A DNA stretch of 64,000 nucleotides from Ostrinia nubilalis (Eukaryota; Arthropoda; Insecta; Lepidoptera; Crambidae). Shown piece by piece: positions 20,257 through 31,466 of this stretch; positions within the stretch are counted from its first letter, which is position 1, and the number at the start of each line of letters is the position of its first letter. The DNA is taken from NCBI RefSeq assembly GCF_963855985.1, contig NC_087093.1:3355501-3419500 (forward strand). The letters run 5' to 3'. The notes below the pieces were generated by a model. The model made no database searches and had not been told where the DNA came from. It worked only from the letters and a program-made list of their open reading frames with translations. Both the position numbers and the translations under genes were made by a program.

Positions 20257-20566
20257 TGAAAGGTGTCGTTTAAGAAAGAACTTCGTTTGGTTATACCACA
20301 CCTTTTATTTTCACAAAATCATTCAATGCCACACAGTGTTTCACAGTATTTCACTTACGACCGTACTAATCGACCGCCAGTGATCGAATGCCCGAGCAGC
20401 CAGAGGCTGTTGAGTCTAAACAGTGATATTGGGAGGGGAGAAAGTGTTACCAGTAGTGAAATAACGATAACGGAAACGTTATCGTTATTATAAATATTCC
20501 GCAACGCTATTTTGTTACAGTTGCCAGTAAAATAAATTGATAGTGGTATTTGGAATATTTGTAACA
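20257..20566 (-). repeat. Element B LTR (5' in element sense)
   Basis: Second 310-bp LTR, apparently identical to 16422-16731, followed by the AGCA target duplication. Confidence 0.93.
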
Positions 20567-20570
20567 AGCA

Positions 20571-21117
20571 TGATAAATGTATCGTGTTATAAAAGGTAAA
20601 TTAATCCTTTAGCTGCTGGTTACTGAATTGATGCCAAAATATATTGAATTTTATAAAGAGAAAAAAAAATAGTTTAAAAGTAAAAAAATATACTTATTTA
20701 TTAAAGCGAAACGTGTTTTAGTATAAAGCTCTCTAGAAGCTTAATCGCTTAATACCGCAAAAAACACTTCATGCGAATATTTACGTAAAAAACAATATTT
20801 TATTTTCACAGCTTCGTCGCACAATAAACCCTAACTCTATTATAAAATGTTACCTATTTGAAATATATTTCGAAAATACGTTTATAATTTTTTAAGTAGG
20901 TATTAATGTTGAAGTATAAACTAGACTGTAATATTATACAGTCATCTAAATAACCTTCTGAATTCCGCGGCAAAGTACATACATCCCAACTACCCGGGTC
21001 CAGTGCGAATTGGTTGAATAATTAAAATGCAAATTTTAAGTAACAAACGCGGAAAAACTGTCTGTGTTTCCAACAATTCCTGTTTTTAGAATCGTGGTGC
21101 ATTTTCACTGATTCCAG
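20571..21117. other. No recognised feature
   Basis: AT-rich. A short aactacccgggtccagtgcg block at 20988 resembles one at about 25140-25165 and may be a decayed repeat. Confidence 0.4.
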
Positions 21118-21119
21118 AA

Positions 21120-21516
21120 TGGTAAGGTTAGGTTCACACGAGCGTGAGCGTTTTAAAAAGGTTGCATTATTTTTTTACCATTTACGCTATCATTCTTATA
21201 AGCAATGGATCTAAATGGTCCAAAGAAGTATTGTAATGATAGTTTTTTTTTATCTTTGTTAAGGTCTGCTGAAATGATTATAACAGCACGCGTTATGAAA
21301 GAATATTTAAATCTATGTGAATGTCACAGGTTGCTCAAAAAAGCATTTAAAAGTATTTCATACAGCGACTGTAGCGTAATAACTTAAACCTGCCACAGAT
21401 AATGAAACTTTTGACGCTCCCGTGCGACAGCGTAAAAAAGGACTCAGTTTTTTTTAAGCGTTAAAAATAACGCGCGTTTGTATCGGAAAAGCACTCGTGC
21501 GAACATAGGCTTACCC
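21120..21516. mobile_element. Degenerate TIR element
   Basis: ggtaaggttaggttcacacg at the left pairs imperfectly with gtgcgaacataggcttacc at the right. The interior has related words in inverted orientation (gcgtgagcgttttaaaaa against gcgttaaaaataacgcgc). An old MITE is the likeliest reading. Confidence 0.5.
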
Positions 21517-21716
21517 TGAATTTCATAGCATTTACAATTTTATTAAGTTTACGGCAGATAGTGGAGGGTTGATTTTAATTTCGTTGCATTATTTATAAGC
21601 TGTGCAGAATAACATGAAACTTTAACGTGACTGTTAAGTCGGTGGGAGCAACATAAATCAGCCGCCATTTTCAGTCTCTTGGGCGAAACTTATCTATTGT
21701 GGCTAATAAATAATCT

Positions 21717-21946
21717 GTACTAATATTATAAATGCGAAAGTAACTCTGTCTGTCTGTCTGTCTGTCTCGCTTTCACGCCTAAACCACTGAACCGATCTTG
21801 ATGAAATTTGGCTTAGAGATAGTTTGAGTCCCAGAAAAGGACGTAGGATAGTTTTTATCCCGGTTTTTGAACAGGGACGCGCGCGATAAAGTTTTTCTGT
21901 GAGAGACAAAATTCCACGCGGGCGAAGCCGCGGGTGGAAAGCTAGT
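21717..21946 (+). mobile_element. Helitron-like repeat (Lep1-type)
   Basis: Well-preserved copy: ctaatattataaatgcgaaa, a (GTCT)n run, ccactgaaccgatcttgatg, a GGACGTAGGATAGTTTTTAT block, attccacgcgggcgaagccg and a terminal CTAGT. The short size, 5' microsatellite and CTAG end fit non-autonomous Helitron-like repeats of Lepidoptera. The open minus frame across it is incidental. Confidence 0.75.
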
Positions 21947-22714
21947 TTGTTATAAGATTAAAACATAACGTTATTACTCGTATAGACATGAGTACAAAGT
22001 GTTAAATTTTAGTACGAAACGAAAACTTAATGCTATGTTAGAACAATGGATGGCAGAAGGTTGAACGTAAATTACAAATACTTGGGTCCGATTCCCTTGT
22101 AGACAGTTAATTTAACATAATAAAATACATGTATCTATGATTAAATAAAGCTCTGTTTTAACGAATACCTACAACGAAATCAAATATAAAGTTTTGTCGT
22201 TTTGTCACTAACTAGTCTTATTTTTCAATAGTTTCTATCAAATATATTATTTTATTAGCAAAGTTAGTCTTCTATGAATATTATTTGATGTCTCTTTTCA
22301 GATATAGACTTTGCTTACACAACGATTTATTTCAACGAATACAAAATATCTCACAATTATTTCGAAAAGCAAAAATAATATTTCATATTTTTAAATAAAA
22401 TAAATAAATAATTTTTCTCAGAGACACCTCAATTTGAAAACAATTTCGGCAAATGAGTTCTAGCTATTTTATTCCACGAAACAGCTCATTAATTTTAGTC
22501 ACGTTTCAGAAGTAATTAGTTGACATAATCCATTTAAACACTCAAAATTACCAGTCTATTAGAGTGGGGATCTTTGCACTTACATTAATTTCCGAAAACA
22601 AAAAAGAATATTAATAAACAAAAGGAAAATTCTAGAGGGCTTAGTAGTATAATGATAGCTTTTGCCCACGGCTTCGTCCGCGTGAAATTTAGCTATTATT
22701 GCTTAAGTTATTCT
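21947..22714. other. AT-rich spacer
   Basis: No genes recognised. At about 22655-22690, gcttttgcccacggcttcgt is a decayed 3' end of a Helitron-like repeat in minus orientation. Confidence 0.4.
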
Positions 22715-22781
22715 TGGAAAAAACCTCGGGGAGGCCTTTGTCCAATAGTAGACGTCATTTGGCTGAAACGAACGAACGATA
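22715..22781 (+). mobile_element. RTE LINE 3' tail, truncated
   Basis: ggaggcctttgtccaatagt followed by gacgtcatttggctgaaacg and ACGAACG; same family as 33707-36868, with small mutations. Confidence 0.78.
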
Positions 22782-22794
22782 TAATAATATGTAT

Positions 22795-22925
22795 TATTCT
22801 GATTTATCTATACTTATAATAAATCTGTAGAGAGGTCAATTCTGTACATTAAATATATTTTCAAAATAACCATCAGGGGGTGATTAGTGATCGATACTGA
22901 TGCCAAAAATGCAATCAGTAAAATT

Positions 22926-22958
<33 letters not shown>

Positions 22959-23447
22959 ATGTATGTTCCTTATAGAAACAAAAACTACTCGACGGATTTG
23001 AACGAAACTTGGTACAATTATTCTTCATACTCCTGGGCAGGTTATAGGATACTTAGGAATTCCCACGGGAATGGGAATTAGCGGGAAAATCGTTTTGTAT
23101 GAAAAATCTGAACCGCTTAAGTTAGACGCTTGAAATTCGGCATGCAGGTACCTTAGTAAACTTAAAGCTTAGTTACAACAGAATATTGCAAAATTCCCAC
23201 GGGAACGGGAGTTAGCGGGAAAAACATTTGTATGAAAAATCTAAACCGCTTAAGTTAGACGCTTGAAATTTGGCATGCAGGTACCTTAGTAAACTTGAAG
23301 CTTAGTTACAACAGGATATTGCAAAATTCCCACGGGAACGGGAGTTAGCGGAAAAAAACATTTGTATGAAAAAATCTAAACCGCGTAAGATAGATGAAGG
23401 GGGTAAAACGGGATCCACGCGTACGAAGTCGCGGGCGGCCGCTAGTA
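22795..23447 (+). mobile_element. Helitron-like repeat with internal 134-bp duplication
   Basis: Starts near ctatacttataataaatctg, includes a (GTCT)n run at 22930-22955, then acggatttgaacgaaacttg, and ends gtcgcgggcggccgctagt. The segment starting ccgcttaag repeats at 23113, 23246 and 23381 (spacings 133 and 135 bp), each with ttcccacgggaacgggagtt. The terminal block equals those at 9915-9976 and 24979. Confidence 0.7.
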
Positions 23448-23775
23448 AACAATAATTCTGTAAAGTTTCAGCAACATTCGTTCAGTAGTTTTTGCGTGAA
23501 TGAGTAACAAATTAACATATTATACATCTATAATTTCACACATCCACATAAGCTTCGCATTTACAATATTATTAGGATAATTATTTGCTGCCTGTTATGT
23601 CATTTCTTTTGTGTTTCCTTCTTTTCTTCTTTTTTTTTGTGGGGTTAAAGAAGTGTTAACTATCTTTATATTTATGCCAACAAGAACCGCATTAGTGAAA
23701 TAATCTAAAATAATAAAGATTCTAGTATGTATAATGTAGTTTACAAACCTTTAAGGCTAACCCAGCCTTAAAGGC

Positions 23776-23926
23776 ACCATCTTCTTCTTCTTCGTCTTTT
23801 ATTTTGGCAACGAAAAAGAGACCATCTTACTAAAACTTTGACAAACATCGAAAGTCTGTCAAACTCCAGACGAACTACACCGGTTATCGTCATAGATACG
23901 GTCAAAGTTAGGTGGTGCAACTCAGA
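23776..23926. mobile_element. MITE, GGCTGAGTTGCACC family (copy 2)
   Basis: Contains atcttactaaaactttgac, tcaaactccag and gtcaaagttaggtggtgcaa ending CTCAG. The left arm carries a (TTC)n expansion that duplicates the CACCATC word. Confidence 0.65.
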
Positions 23927-23929
23927 CAA

Positions 23930-24570
23930 AATGTTTCATAAATTTCAATAAAGCCAAGACTGAGCTCAACAACTCATTCAGGCTTTAGTTACAAAGCATG
24001 ACGAGAGTCATGAAGTACTAAATCTTATAAACTCTTCCTTCATACAATGAATGGGTAGGTACTTCAAGGTAAGCATTCAATCCACTACAACAAGCAATTG
24101 AAGGGTGAAATTGAATGGAGAATATTAACGTACACAGACACCAAAGCATCGTTTTGACACGAGAAAATATTTTTCTTAGAAAATAAATATTTTCAGTCTT
24201 CATCCAAAATTGTTGTTAAAACTTGATAAGATGATTAAGAAATCGAGTTCAGTTACCCCGTAATGTCACCTCAGTCTTTGAGGTTTGGAAATATTTACTT
24301 TCGGCAGTCAACTTTACTTTAGTGTCTTGAGATTAAATACTCTTAAAATTGGATGTCCATCGTTATAATTATATGAAAAATGCAACATAAATGTTTTAAA
24401 ATATTATAATGACAATTTATTAGCAGTTTTATTAATTCAATATTGAAAAACCAGACTAGGTTATAAATAGGGTAAATAGGATAGGGACCTCATTTTCTAA
24501 ACTGGTTAAGAGCCGATCATAGAATACATAAAAATGTTAATGAAAAGATTTTGTGTGTTTCTATTAAAAT
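23930..24570. other. No recognised feature
   Basis: AT-rich sequence. A 61-codon minus frame at 24018-24203 has no motif. Confidence 0.4.
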
Positions 24571-24571
24571 T

Positions 24572-24979
24572 AATCTATAAAAGCGAAAGGTCACTGATTG
24601 ACTGACTGACTCACTCAGTCATCACGGAATCTCAGAAACTATAACAGCTACAAACTTGGGCAGGTAGGTTCCTTATAGGGTGTAGACATCCGCTAAGAAC
24701 CGATTTAACGAAACTCCATCCTAAGGGGGTATGACGGGATTCACGCGTACTAGGGCCCAGTTTTTTGATTCGTAGTTAAAATAACCAATAGTCAAATTTG
24801 ACAGATGTCAAATGACAAGTGGTTAATATCAAAAAAAATGTTTTTCGAACAATGGTAAGCTTGAATTTTAGTACATTTTTTAACTATTTGTTTACATTTT
24901 GTTAATGTTTACAATTTAACAATTTGTTATTTTAACTATGAATCAAAAAACTGGGCCTTAGTCGCGGGCGGCCGCTAGT
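24572..24979 (+). mobile_element. Helitron-like repeat, split by a MITE
   Basis: ttaatctataaaagcgaaag, a (ACTG)n run, cacggaatctcagaaactat, then gacgggattcacgcgtac. It is interrupted and resumes as gtcgcgggcggccgctagt. Removing 24753-24957 restores the terminal block seen at 9915 and 23447. Confidence 0.7.
24753..24957. mobile_element. MITE, GGCCCAGTTTTTTGATT family
   Basis: ggcccagttttttgattcgt at the left is mirrored by atgaatcaaaaaactgggcc at the right (about 32-bp arms). TA-containing triplets flank it, suggesting a TTA/TAA (Harbinger-like) target, but the left flank has a substitution. A partial copy lies at 47252-47340. Confidence 0.75.
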
Positions 24980-25259
24980 TACGTCATATAATGGCCGTCG
25001 TGTGCACCTGAGCACTAATGGTACTGCACAACAAAGTCGTCACGAGTCGCTCCGAGGTTGCGGTCAATGTTTGTCCGCAGTATACTGCTTAATTTTGCAC
25101 ATTCACCCCTCTCAAATCAAACAAGTAAAGTAAGCCCCACGTCCTACTACAGGGCCCAGTGCAGATTGGTAGAAGGGTTGGGAGCAAACAACCGTACTTT
25201 CAACGTTACCAATCTACCAAGAACTTTTAACAACTAATACAAAAGTGATATTAGTATTA

Positions 25260-25625
25260 ATTATAAGAAAGAAAGAAAGAAACATTTATTACGATGAAAA
25301 TCTGGGGGCACGGCAGTGCCCCCGCCAAGTCGAGCGCGAAGCAAACACTGCCGTACCATCCTTTACTGGATTTACTGGAACCATTTCGCCGCATTTTCAG
25401 GCCCCTATTTGAGAACCTCTGGATAAGACCAGAACACAGAAATTTTCGTCATCTAGTAAGCTATAATCACATACTTAAAATCCAAAATTTCAAGTCTGTA
25501 GGTCATTTAGTTCCGAAGTTAAGCGAAAGCAAAGTTTCGCATTCACGACACTCACTCACTCACTCACTGATGATCATCAAAATAGAACTAGTACTTCCCA
25601 TAAACTCAGAGAGCTGAAATTTGGT
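25260..25625 (+). repeat. Dispersed repeat of unknown class
   Basis: Starts with a (GAAA)n run and gggggcacggcagtgccccc (a perfect small palindrome). It continues through ctggataagaccagaacaca and ends near a (CACT)n run and gagctgaaatttggtac. I recall this block as common in lepidopteran intergenic DNA; it is not a gene despite a 107-codon frame. Confidence 0.45.
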
Positions 25626-26026
25626 ACAGAGTTAGGGTTTAATGGCCACATAAAGGAAAAACTATAAAAACTAGGAAAATCGAAGATCTGGAGTAACACC
25701 ACATTCATAATCAATACTACTCCGGCACCGTGGTGTTCGCCTGTATCGCTCACCGCTAGATGGCGCTAGCACTAGCAAGCGGTATCCAGATTTTTTTCCT
25801 CTTTAGAGAAAGTCGTCGATTAAGTTGAATGTTGTGTAATTTGCATTTCGTTGATTTCGTTTATTATATTGTAAGGTTCGCTAAGGTTATGTTATTAAAA
25901 CAATTCTTATTCGTTGTCCATTTTAAAGGTCGTTGAGTTTATTTGTGTTTAATATCGTAAAAAAATGTCGATAAAACGACGACGTTAAATAATTTTGCCA
26001 CGTTCTACAAAAAGAAGTGAAATCCC

Positions 26027-26521
26027 ACCAAAAACATTCTGTAAAAAACTAGCCAAGTCTCGATGGAGCTGCTTGTTTATCTCTAAAAAGTAATGAAATC
26101 TAGACAAAGTCGTGCCAAGTCTATGGTTCCTTACTGCGATTTCTTTATTATTATAGTAAATGTTGTGTGACTTAGCCGTTGAACAACCTTTATTAAGATA
26201 ATCATACATAAGTATTATAAATACGCAGCTTTACTAAACCTACAATTGACTGGTTATTGTTGAATCAACGTTTTCCAAGTGGCAATTTTCCATCGTCAAT
26301 GGGTAGCGGTTCTGGCGACAGATTGGTGCAATGGTGACATGGAGCACCTGGTTTTGTCACACTTCAACGGCCAAGTCACACAACATTAACTATAATAATA
26401 AAGAAATCGCAGTAAGGAACCATAGACTTGGCACGACTTTGTCTAGATTTCATTACTTTTTAGAGATAAACAAGCAGCTCCATCGAGACTTGGCTAGTTT
26501 TTTACAGAATGTTTTTGGTGG
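26027..26521. repeat. Inverted duplication with ~160-bp arms
   Basis: 26027-26187 and 26364-26521 are near-identical reverse complements, separated by about 176 bp. Each arm, read inward-out, encodes the same peptide scrap (KEIAVRNHRLGTTLSRFHYF, then HRDLASFLQNVFGG), so the arms are copies of one sequence. No terminal duplications or TIR signals flank the arms. A transcript across it would fold into a long hairpin. Confidence 0.8.
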
Positions 26522-26529
26522 TCACTTAT

Positions 26530-26811
26530 ACATGACAGAGAACGTATACACAAAAAAAAAGACAGAAATAGCACATACCTAAATATTACAAGGAAATAAA
26601 AAGTGAACTGAGCAGTGCTAACCTGTCGCAACAGCGATGCCCATCGCAATGGGACTCCATTCAGCATATGCCGTGGGCCACGGTGGGGAAGGCCACGACG
26701 CTGGTTTTCAGTGGGCCCCATATTTATAACATCTATTGTATTGTCTCTGTGAATTAATGATCTTAGAATCTTTAGCCGGGACCAAGTTCTAATACCTTCC
26801 GATCCCGAAGC
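26530..26811. other. Possible decayed repeat
   Basis: Contains a GC-richer block (acctgtcgcaacagcgatgc, then gtgggccacggtggggaagg) unlike the surroundings. No gene recognised. Confidence 0.35.
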
Positions 26812-26819
26812 ATAGAGAT

Positions 26820-27450
26820 TAGGGTGGTCCTTATTTTTCGACTTTTGAATTATCCCCGGGGCACTTTCTCATTCGATTATATGCCTCTAAATATGAAATT
26901 AGCTTTTTTTGTTTTTTTTTTGGTTAAGGTTTAGAGGTCGCTACCAGCTGTCAAAATATTTACAAAAGCTTTGAAGATCATAAATCATGGTTTCATAAAT
27001 GTTTTATTTAAGTGTTTATATCACATTTCAAGTGCAAATGAACATCGCATAGATAGAATAGACAATCGCTTCTTGTCCCCTTCTCCCCTCAACCCCTCTT
27101 CTGTACCGACCATGGTACCGACGCGTCGAGATACTAACAAGTAAACTCTTATATCTTAAAAATAATTGATTCAAATTATGTACATTGTACATAATAATTA
27201 TCTTAGTTCATAGCAACAACAATAATTTTGTAATATTTTTATTTGGCTTTGGCTTTAAAAATAAATGAATCTAACAAACACAGATTTTGTGTTTTTACTT
27301 AAATTCAAACCTTGGTAGCGACCCCTAAATGTCTTTTAAAAATTAAAAAAAAAAAAATGAAAGACTTTCATAAGGTATATATTCAAATTACGTGGTGCCC
27401 CGCAAAATATAAGAAAAAAAAATTTTTTCGTAGGAATAAGGACCACCCTA
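26820..27450. mobile_element. hAT-type non-autonomous element (631 bp)
   Basis: TAGGGTGGTCCTTATT at the left pairs with AATAAGGACCACCCTA at the right. A perfect 8-bp target duplication ATAGAGAT flanks it (26812-26819 and 27451-27458). Inner words also mirror (tagaggtcgctacc against ggtagcgacccct). Non-coding. Confidence 0.85.
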
Positions 27451-27717
27451 ATAGAGATACTTGCGATAAATTGCACAAAATATTACCAATCTCAGTATAA
27501 GTTTATTTATTTATTTGTAAGTTGCTGAACTTTGAAGATTGTCTCCAAAGCGATGCCGTCACTTGTAGATCTAGTGCTTAACTCGGATCTGTGCCTGAGG
27601 TATTGGAGCGGAAAGGGAGGGTGTTTTTGAGTGATGTGAAACCTAAAGATTTAACTGAACTGAGACTGTTCTAATCATGCTTTTTCTGATAAATAAAGTA
27701 CATTTTACATATACATA

Positions 27718-27998
27718 TACAGTTTAAGTCACGTTAAAGTGTACATATGAAAATAGATGAAACTAAACCTATTTTTATCGACAAAAAAGAGGTCAAAAAA
27801 TTTTTGAGATGTTTTTTTTATTTTTTATAGAATTTTTTTTCTTCCAATTACTTATTGTAAAGAAAACGTAATAACTTTTAAACTAAGCGGTATATCCTGA
27901 TAAAATAAAAACAGTAATAATGCTAAATAACAGGTGATACTAAAAAAAATACATAAAATACACAAAAAATGCCAACAAATTATAAAAAATGATACTTT
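27718..27998. mobile_element. Mariner-type MITE, one end missing
   Basis: tacagtttaagtcacgttaa, then gtgtacatatgaaaatagat, matches the ends of the complete copy at 48567-48989 and runs through acttttaaactaagcggtat before breaking off near 28000. Confidence 0.75.
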
Positions 27999-28297
27999 TT
28001 AAAAAAAAATCTGCGAAGCGAAGCTACAGAATAAAGTATTTATAACAAAAGTACTAGACAAATTCTATGTATTTCGATCTCTATTCTAATATTTATTTTA
28101 AGTTTGTTCCACAAGTCTTTGGTAGAGTTTCTTCTTCTTAGTTGTGTTCCTCAGAGTTTGTATTGATAAGTGAATCAGTGATCGTACTTGCCCAGTGATT
28201 TCCTATATTTTCCTAATAGGTTTTGTCAGCGGGTTTACTCGAGTGGCTTTTATCAACATTTAAGGATTAAGTTGTAGGTAAAAAGTTACAGACCTAG

Positions 28298-28395
28298 GCT
28301 GAGTTGCACCATCTTACTTTAAAATCTGTCAAATTCCGTACAAAAACACCGGTTATTGTTATAGTTTCGGTTAAAATTAGGTGGTGCAACTCAGC
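28298..28395. mobile_element. MITE, GGCTGAGTTGCACC family (copy 3)
   Basis: ggctgagttgcaccatctta at the left is mirrored by aggtggtgcaactcagc at the right; short internal deletion relative to the other copies. Confidence 0.8.
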
Positions 28396-28447
28396 ATTAG
28401 TTAATAATATAACTCCTGCAGTTACATTAAAGCTATGTAGATTAATT

Positions 28448-28627
28448 ATGTTTTACTAACTTAAGAAGTAGCTTTTATCCGCGTTTACGTGAAATTTTGT
28501 CTGTCACAGAATAAACTATCCTATGCCCTTTTCTGGGACTTACATCAAATTTCATCAATATCGTTTAGGCGTGAAAGTGTAACAGACAAAACATTACTTT
28601 CGCATTTTCGGATTAATATTAGTAGGT
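28448..28627 (-). mobile_element. Helitron-like repeat (Lep1-type), minus orientation
   Basis: The reverse complement of the 21717-21946 repeat is visible: acgtgaaattttgtctgtca, then caaatttcatcaatatcg and ttactttcgcattttc. Both ends are eroded. Confidence 0.65.
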
Positions 28628-28629
28628 AG

Positions 28630-30066
28630 GGAAGTAGGGATCGTAATAAATATCAATGCTTATTGTAATCAAATTTCTCAATTTAAACGCACATACAAAG
28701 AAATAAATAAAAGTAGAAATCCTGCACGTATCAGCGAATTTCATATTCCCTTTCATTTATTAAAAGTGAACGTTTCCATACGAAATTTTCACGGATTTAC
28801 CCGCAGAATGTCGGAAAATCCCTCCTTTGGGGTTCTCACAAAGAATACCTATCTCCCCCTTTCACTTCTGAAGGTTCAATGGGCTGAGCTATTTGTTTTC
28901 TGTCAGTCGGTAAGTATGCCATCTGTCACGGTTTTATTTTACGGGGGTAAATATTATGGTCGGCTATCATTTGATGTTTTGTTGTATCGTCTATTTAGAA
29001 CAATGTAGAACAGTTTAGATTTTGAAGAGACCTTGCAACAAAGAGAGCTAAGGCTGATATTATAATAATAACAATTATTATTATTAGACTAATACAACTG
29101 CACCCAGGAAGACTTAATAAAGGCTACTGACAACGCCACTCTTGTAGCGGAATTTTGGGCTGACACTGTGTAGGTTTGTTGTCGACACGACAAGAAGAAG
29201 ATTATTAATCTCAAATAAATAGTGTAAGTAAATAATTGGGATGATGATAGGTATTATAATTAATTTCAATACAAATAATTTGGTGCTACGTTTTTATACT
29301 CATTATTGTGTAAAACACGCTTTAGTTATCATTCAAATTGAGCAAGCTTTCAATCTGAAAACGAATGAAGATTTATCAATATTTGATTCCAAATTCTTAT
29401 TCATGACTTACACATCTTACAATTATGACGAAATGAAAAATGGCGCCATCATACCTAATTCAACATTGTAATATCACCAATGAACTTGTCATTATTGACT
29501 ATGTTAAGTAGCACGTAGATATTTTATGATTTAGCGGCCATATTATCGTAAAAGTTGCATAATTTTCATCATCTAATAACGTCTATCAAATAAATTTAAA
29601 TTCCTTGCATTATTTTTTAGTTATTTATTGTATGGAACGCACGTGGAATTCTCAAATAAATAATAAAAACGCCAATTACTAGTTTTCATTTGAAAGAGTA
29701 ATAATAATAATCATCGTCATGAAATATCATAGAGTAATTATAAGCTTATAATATTTTTACCAGTAGGTACGTATTTCACCACGTTAGTAAACAATAAAAT
29801 TGTACTACTGATACAATGTTTATAAAGCAAGTGCTTATTATTAAACGCTATCTGTATGAACAATCGTGTAATTTTGTAGGCATGTATTTTTTAAATCTTG
29901 CACCACATAGTGGAAGAATAATTATTTTTTAGCTCAGTTACTTATTTATTTATCACAACAATTAATGCTTTAATCTTAACCTTAAATATTTATATTATTT
30001 TTAAACGTAAAATCAAATAATGATTCTGAAAATGGTTCGGTAATTTATTTTTAAAGATTATGTAAC
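28630..30066. other. AT-rich, no recognised repeats or genes
   Basis: Two plus frames of 76-80 codons (28766-29008 and 29241-29471) lack domains. The first contains a GTAAGTATG splice-donor-like word at 28911, but no acceptor or conserved peptide supports an exon. Confidence 0.4.
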
Positions 30067-30068
30067 TA

Positions 30069-31466
30069 GGGTAAACCGTATAGCTATTGCCCACTTAATG
30101 ATTTCAAACACATTGAGATGAAAAATTAAAGAAAGTATTTTAATTATCGACCATTTATGACTTTTTTCTTATAACTTGATAAACTGTTAAACAGAATATT
30201 AACAGTCTTTAGTTAAAACTTACGTAACTTAGAAATTATTGAAATAAATTTAAAATCCTCCAAAAAGTACAGTCATTGCCCATTACTTACACTAATTGCC
30301 CACATCAAAGCACAGTAATTGCCCAGTATCTTAAAACAAAATAATCAATTTTAAAATGTCAAAATAGGCTTTAAATAAACAAAACAAAACATTAAACTTA
30401 AATTCTAGTAGTACAGTCTTCAAAATTTCAAAATAAATTGCGTTTGGCCTTATTAACTATATTATCAAATATTTCTTGAGCTGATGTTGATGAGTCAGAA
30501 TCGGTAGAGACAGAATCATCTACTTCAAAACATAGATGACGCAAAAATTTGAATTTTTATATGTATTTATTTTTTTATCTTCTTTGATATCAATTCAAGT
30601 GGTTGCTCAGAATGTTCAATTAGCTGTTGGTTATTCTTCCCTAAAGTTGTATCTATTTCCTTACAATTAACATTTTCACTAATAGATTTAACGTAGGATT
30701 TTTATTTTTTGTATTTGCGTTTGAATTTTTATCAATTTTTTTAAGCCAAAACATATTTTTCAGCAATTTATCTTGTAGATAAATTGTTGGATACATCTTG
30801 TACAGCTTCGATCGCTTTTTGCAAATTTTCTATGCTATATTGAACTTTTGGAGTCTTTGGCTACTGAAAATGAAATATTAAAAGCCATTTCAATATTTAT
30901 GCCTGTAAATTGCAAAACAAGTCTAGCAATGAGCAACTTAAACACTGCTACTGCATGGTGGCAACACTCTAATAATAATTGCCCTGGGCAATAACTATAC
31001 ATTAACATATGGCAATAACTGAAATGATGGTGGGCAATAACTAAAAATATACAGATTTACGTGCAGTGATTACCCACCGTTAAAATGACCGTTAGAAATC
31101 AAATTTTATCAGTTATTTTCATTGATAATGGAGAAAACACTTATAATTTCATCATGACTATACACCATTAGTTGAATATTAAATAACTTGCAAAAAAAAT
31201 TTAACCTCTAAGCAAGTAATTCCTTAGTAAAATTGTTAAAGTCTTTACCTGTTTGAGTAACATTTTCACCCGTCTTGACAAAATCCGCCATAATTGTTTT
31301 TTTTTAGTGTTCCCTATAGTGAATTTTAAATCTACTGTACATTGATTTCGGAGCCATCTACTTAGTAAATTCAAATCTAACTAGAGTGATTCAAAGTCAG
31401 CACCTGACAATTTTATTCTTAAAGCGGGCAATCACTACCAGTGGGCAATCACTCTCTGGTTTACCC
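30069..31466 (-). mobile_element. Degenerate pogo-like DNA transposon
   Basis: Terminal inverted repeats start GGGTAAACC and carry GGGCAAT/ATTGCCCAC words, with TA flanking both ends (30067-30068 and 31467-31468). Several more TTGCCCA words are scattered near both ends, like transposase-binding repeats. On the minus strand at about 30755-30865 the translation reads YSIENLQKAIEAVQDVSNN, then LSTR, a stop, and IAEKYVL. This matches the psq-type helix-turn-helix at the N terminus of pogo/CENP-B transposases. Upstream acidic and lysine-rich text is broken by stops. No DDE catalytic domain remains. Confidence 0.72.

Larger units (their letters stand above)
16422..20566 (-). mobile_element. Element B: non-autonomous LTR retrotransposon (4.1 kb)
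   Basis: LTRs of 310 bp (16422-16731 and 20257-20566) appear identical and are flanked by a perfect 4-bp target duplication AGCA (16418-16421 and 20567-20570). In element sense (minus), the 5' LTR is followed by TCTCAGAAGTGGGA and the 3' LTR is preceded by GGATGGCCGAG. The LTR sequences are unrelated to those of A by eye, yet both boundary motifs and an internal core are shared. The 3.5 kb interior holds RTE scraps, a 167-bp tandem array, a 45-bp coding-like repeat, the shared core and an internally deleted LINE. No gag-pol. Confidence 0.9.

Noticed and set aside
16428..20493. Two identical 76-codon plus frames in the LTRs of element B
   Set aside because: Identity reflects the duplicated LTR; no motif, and the frame is opposite to element sense.
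28766..29008. 80-codon plus frame with an internal GTAAGTATG
   Set aside because: No acceptor, promoter or recognisable peptide; not enough to call an exon.
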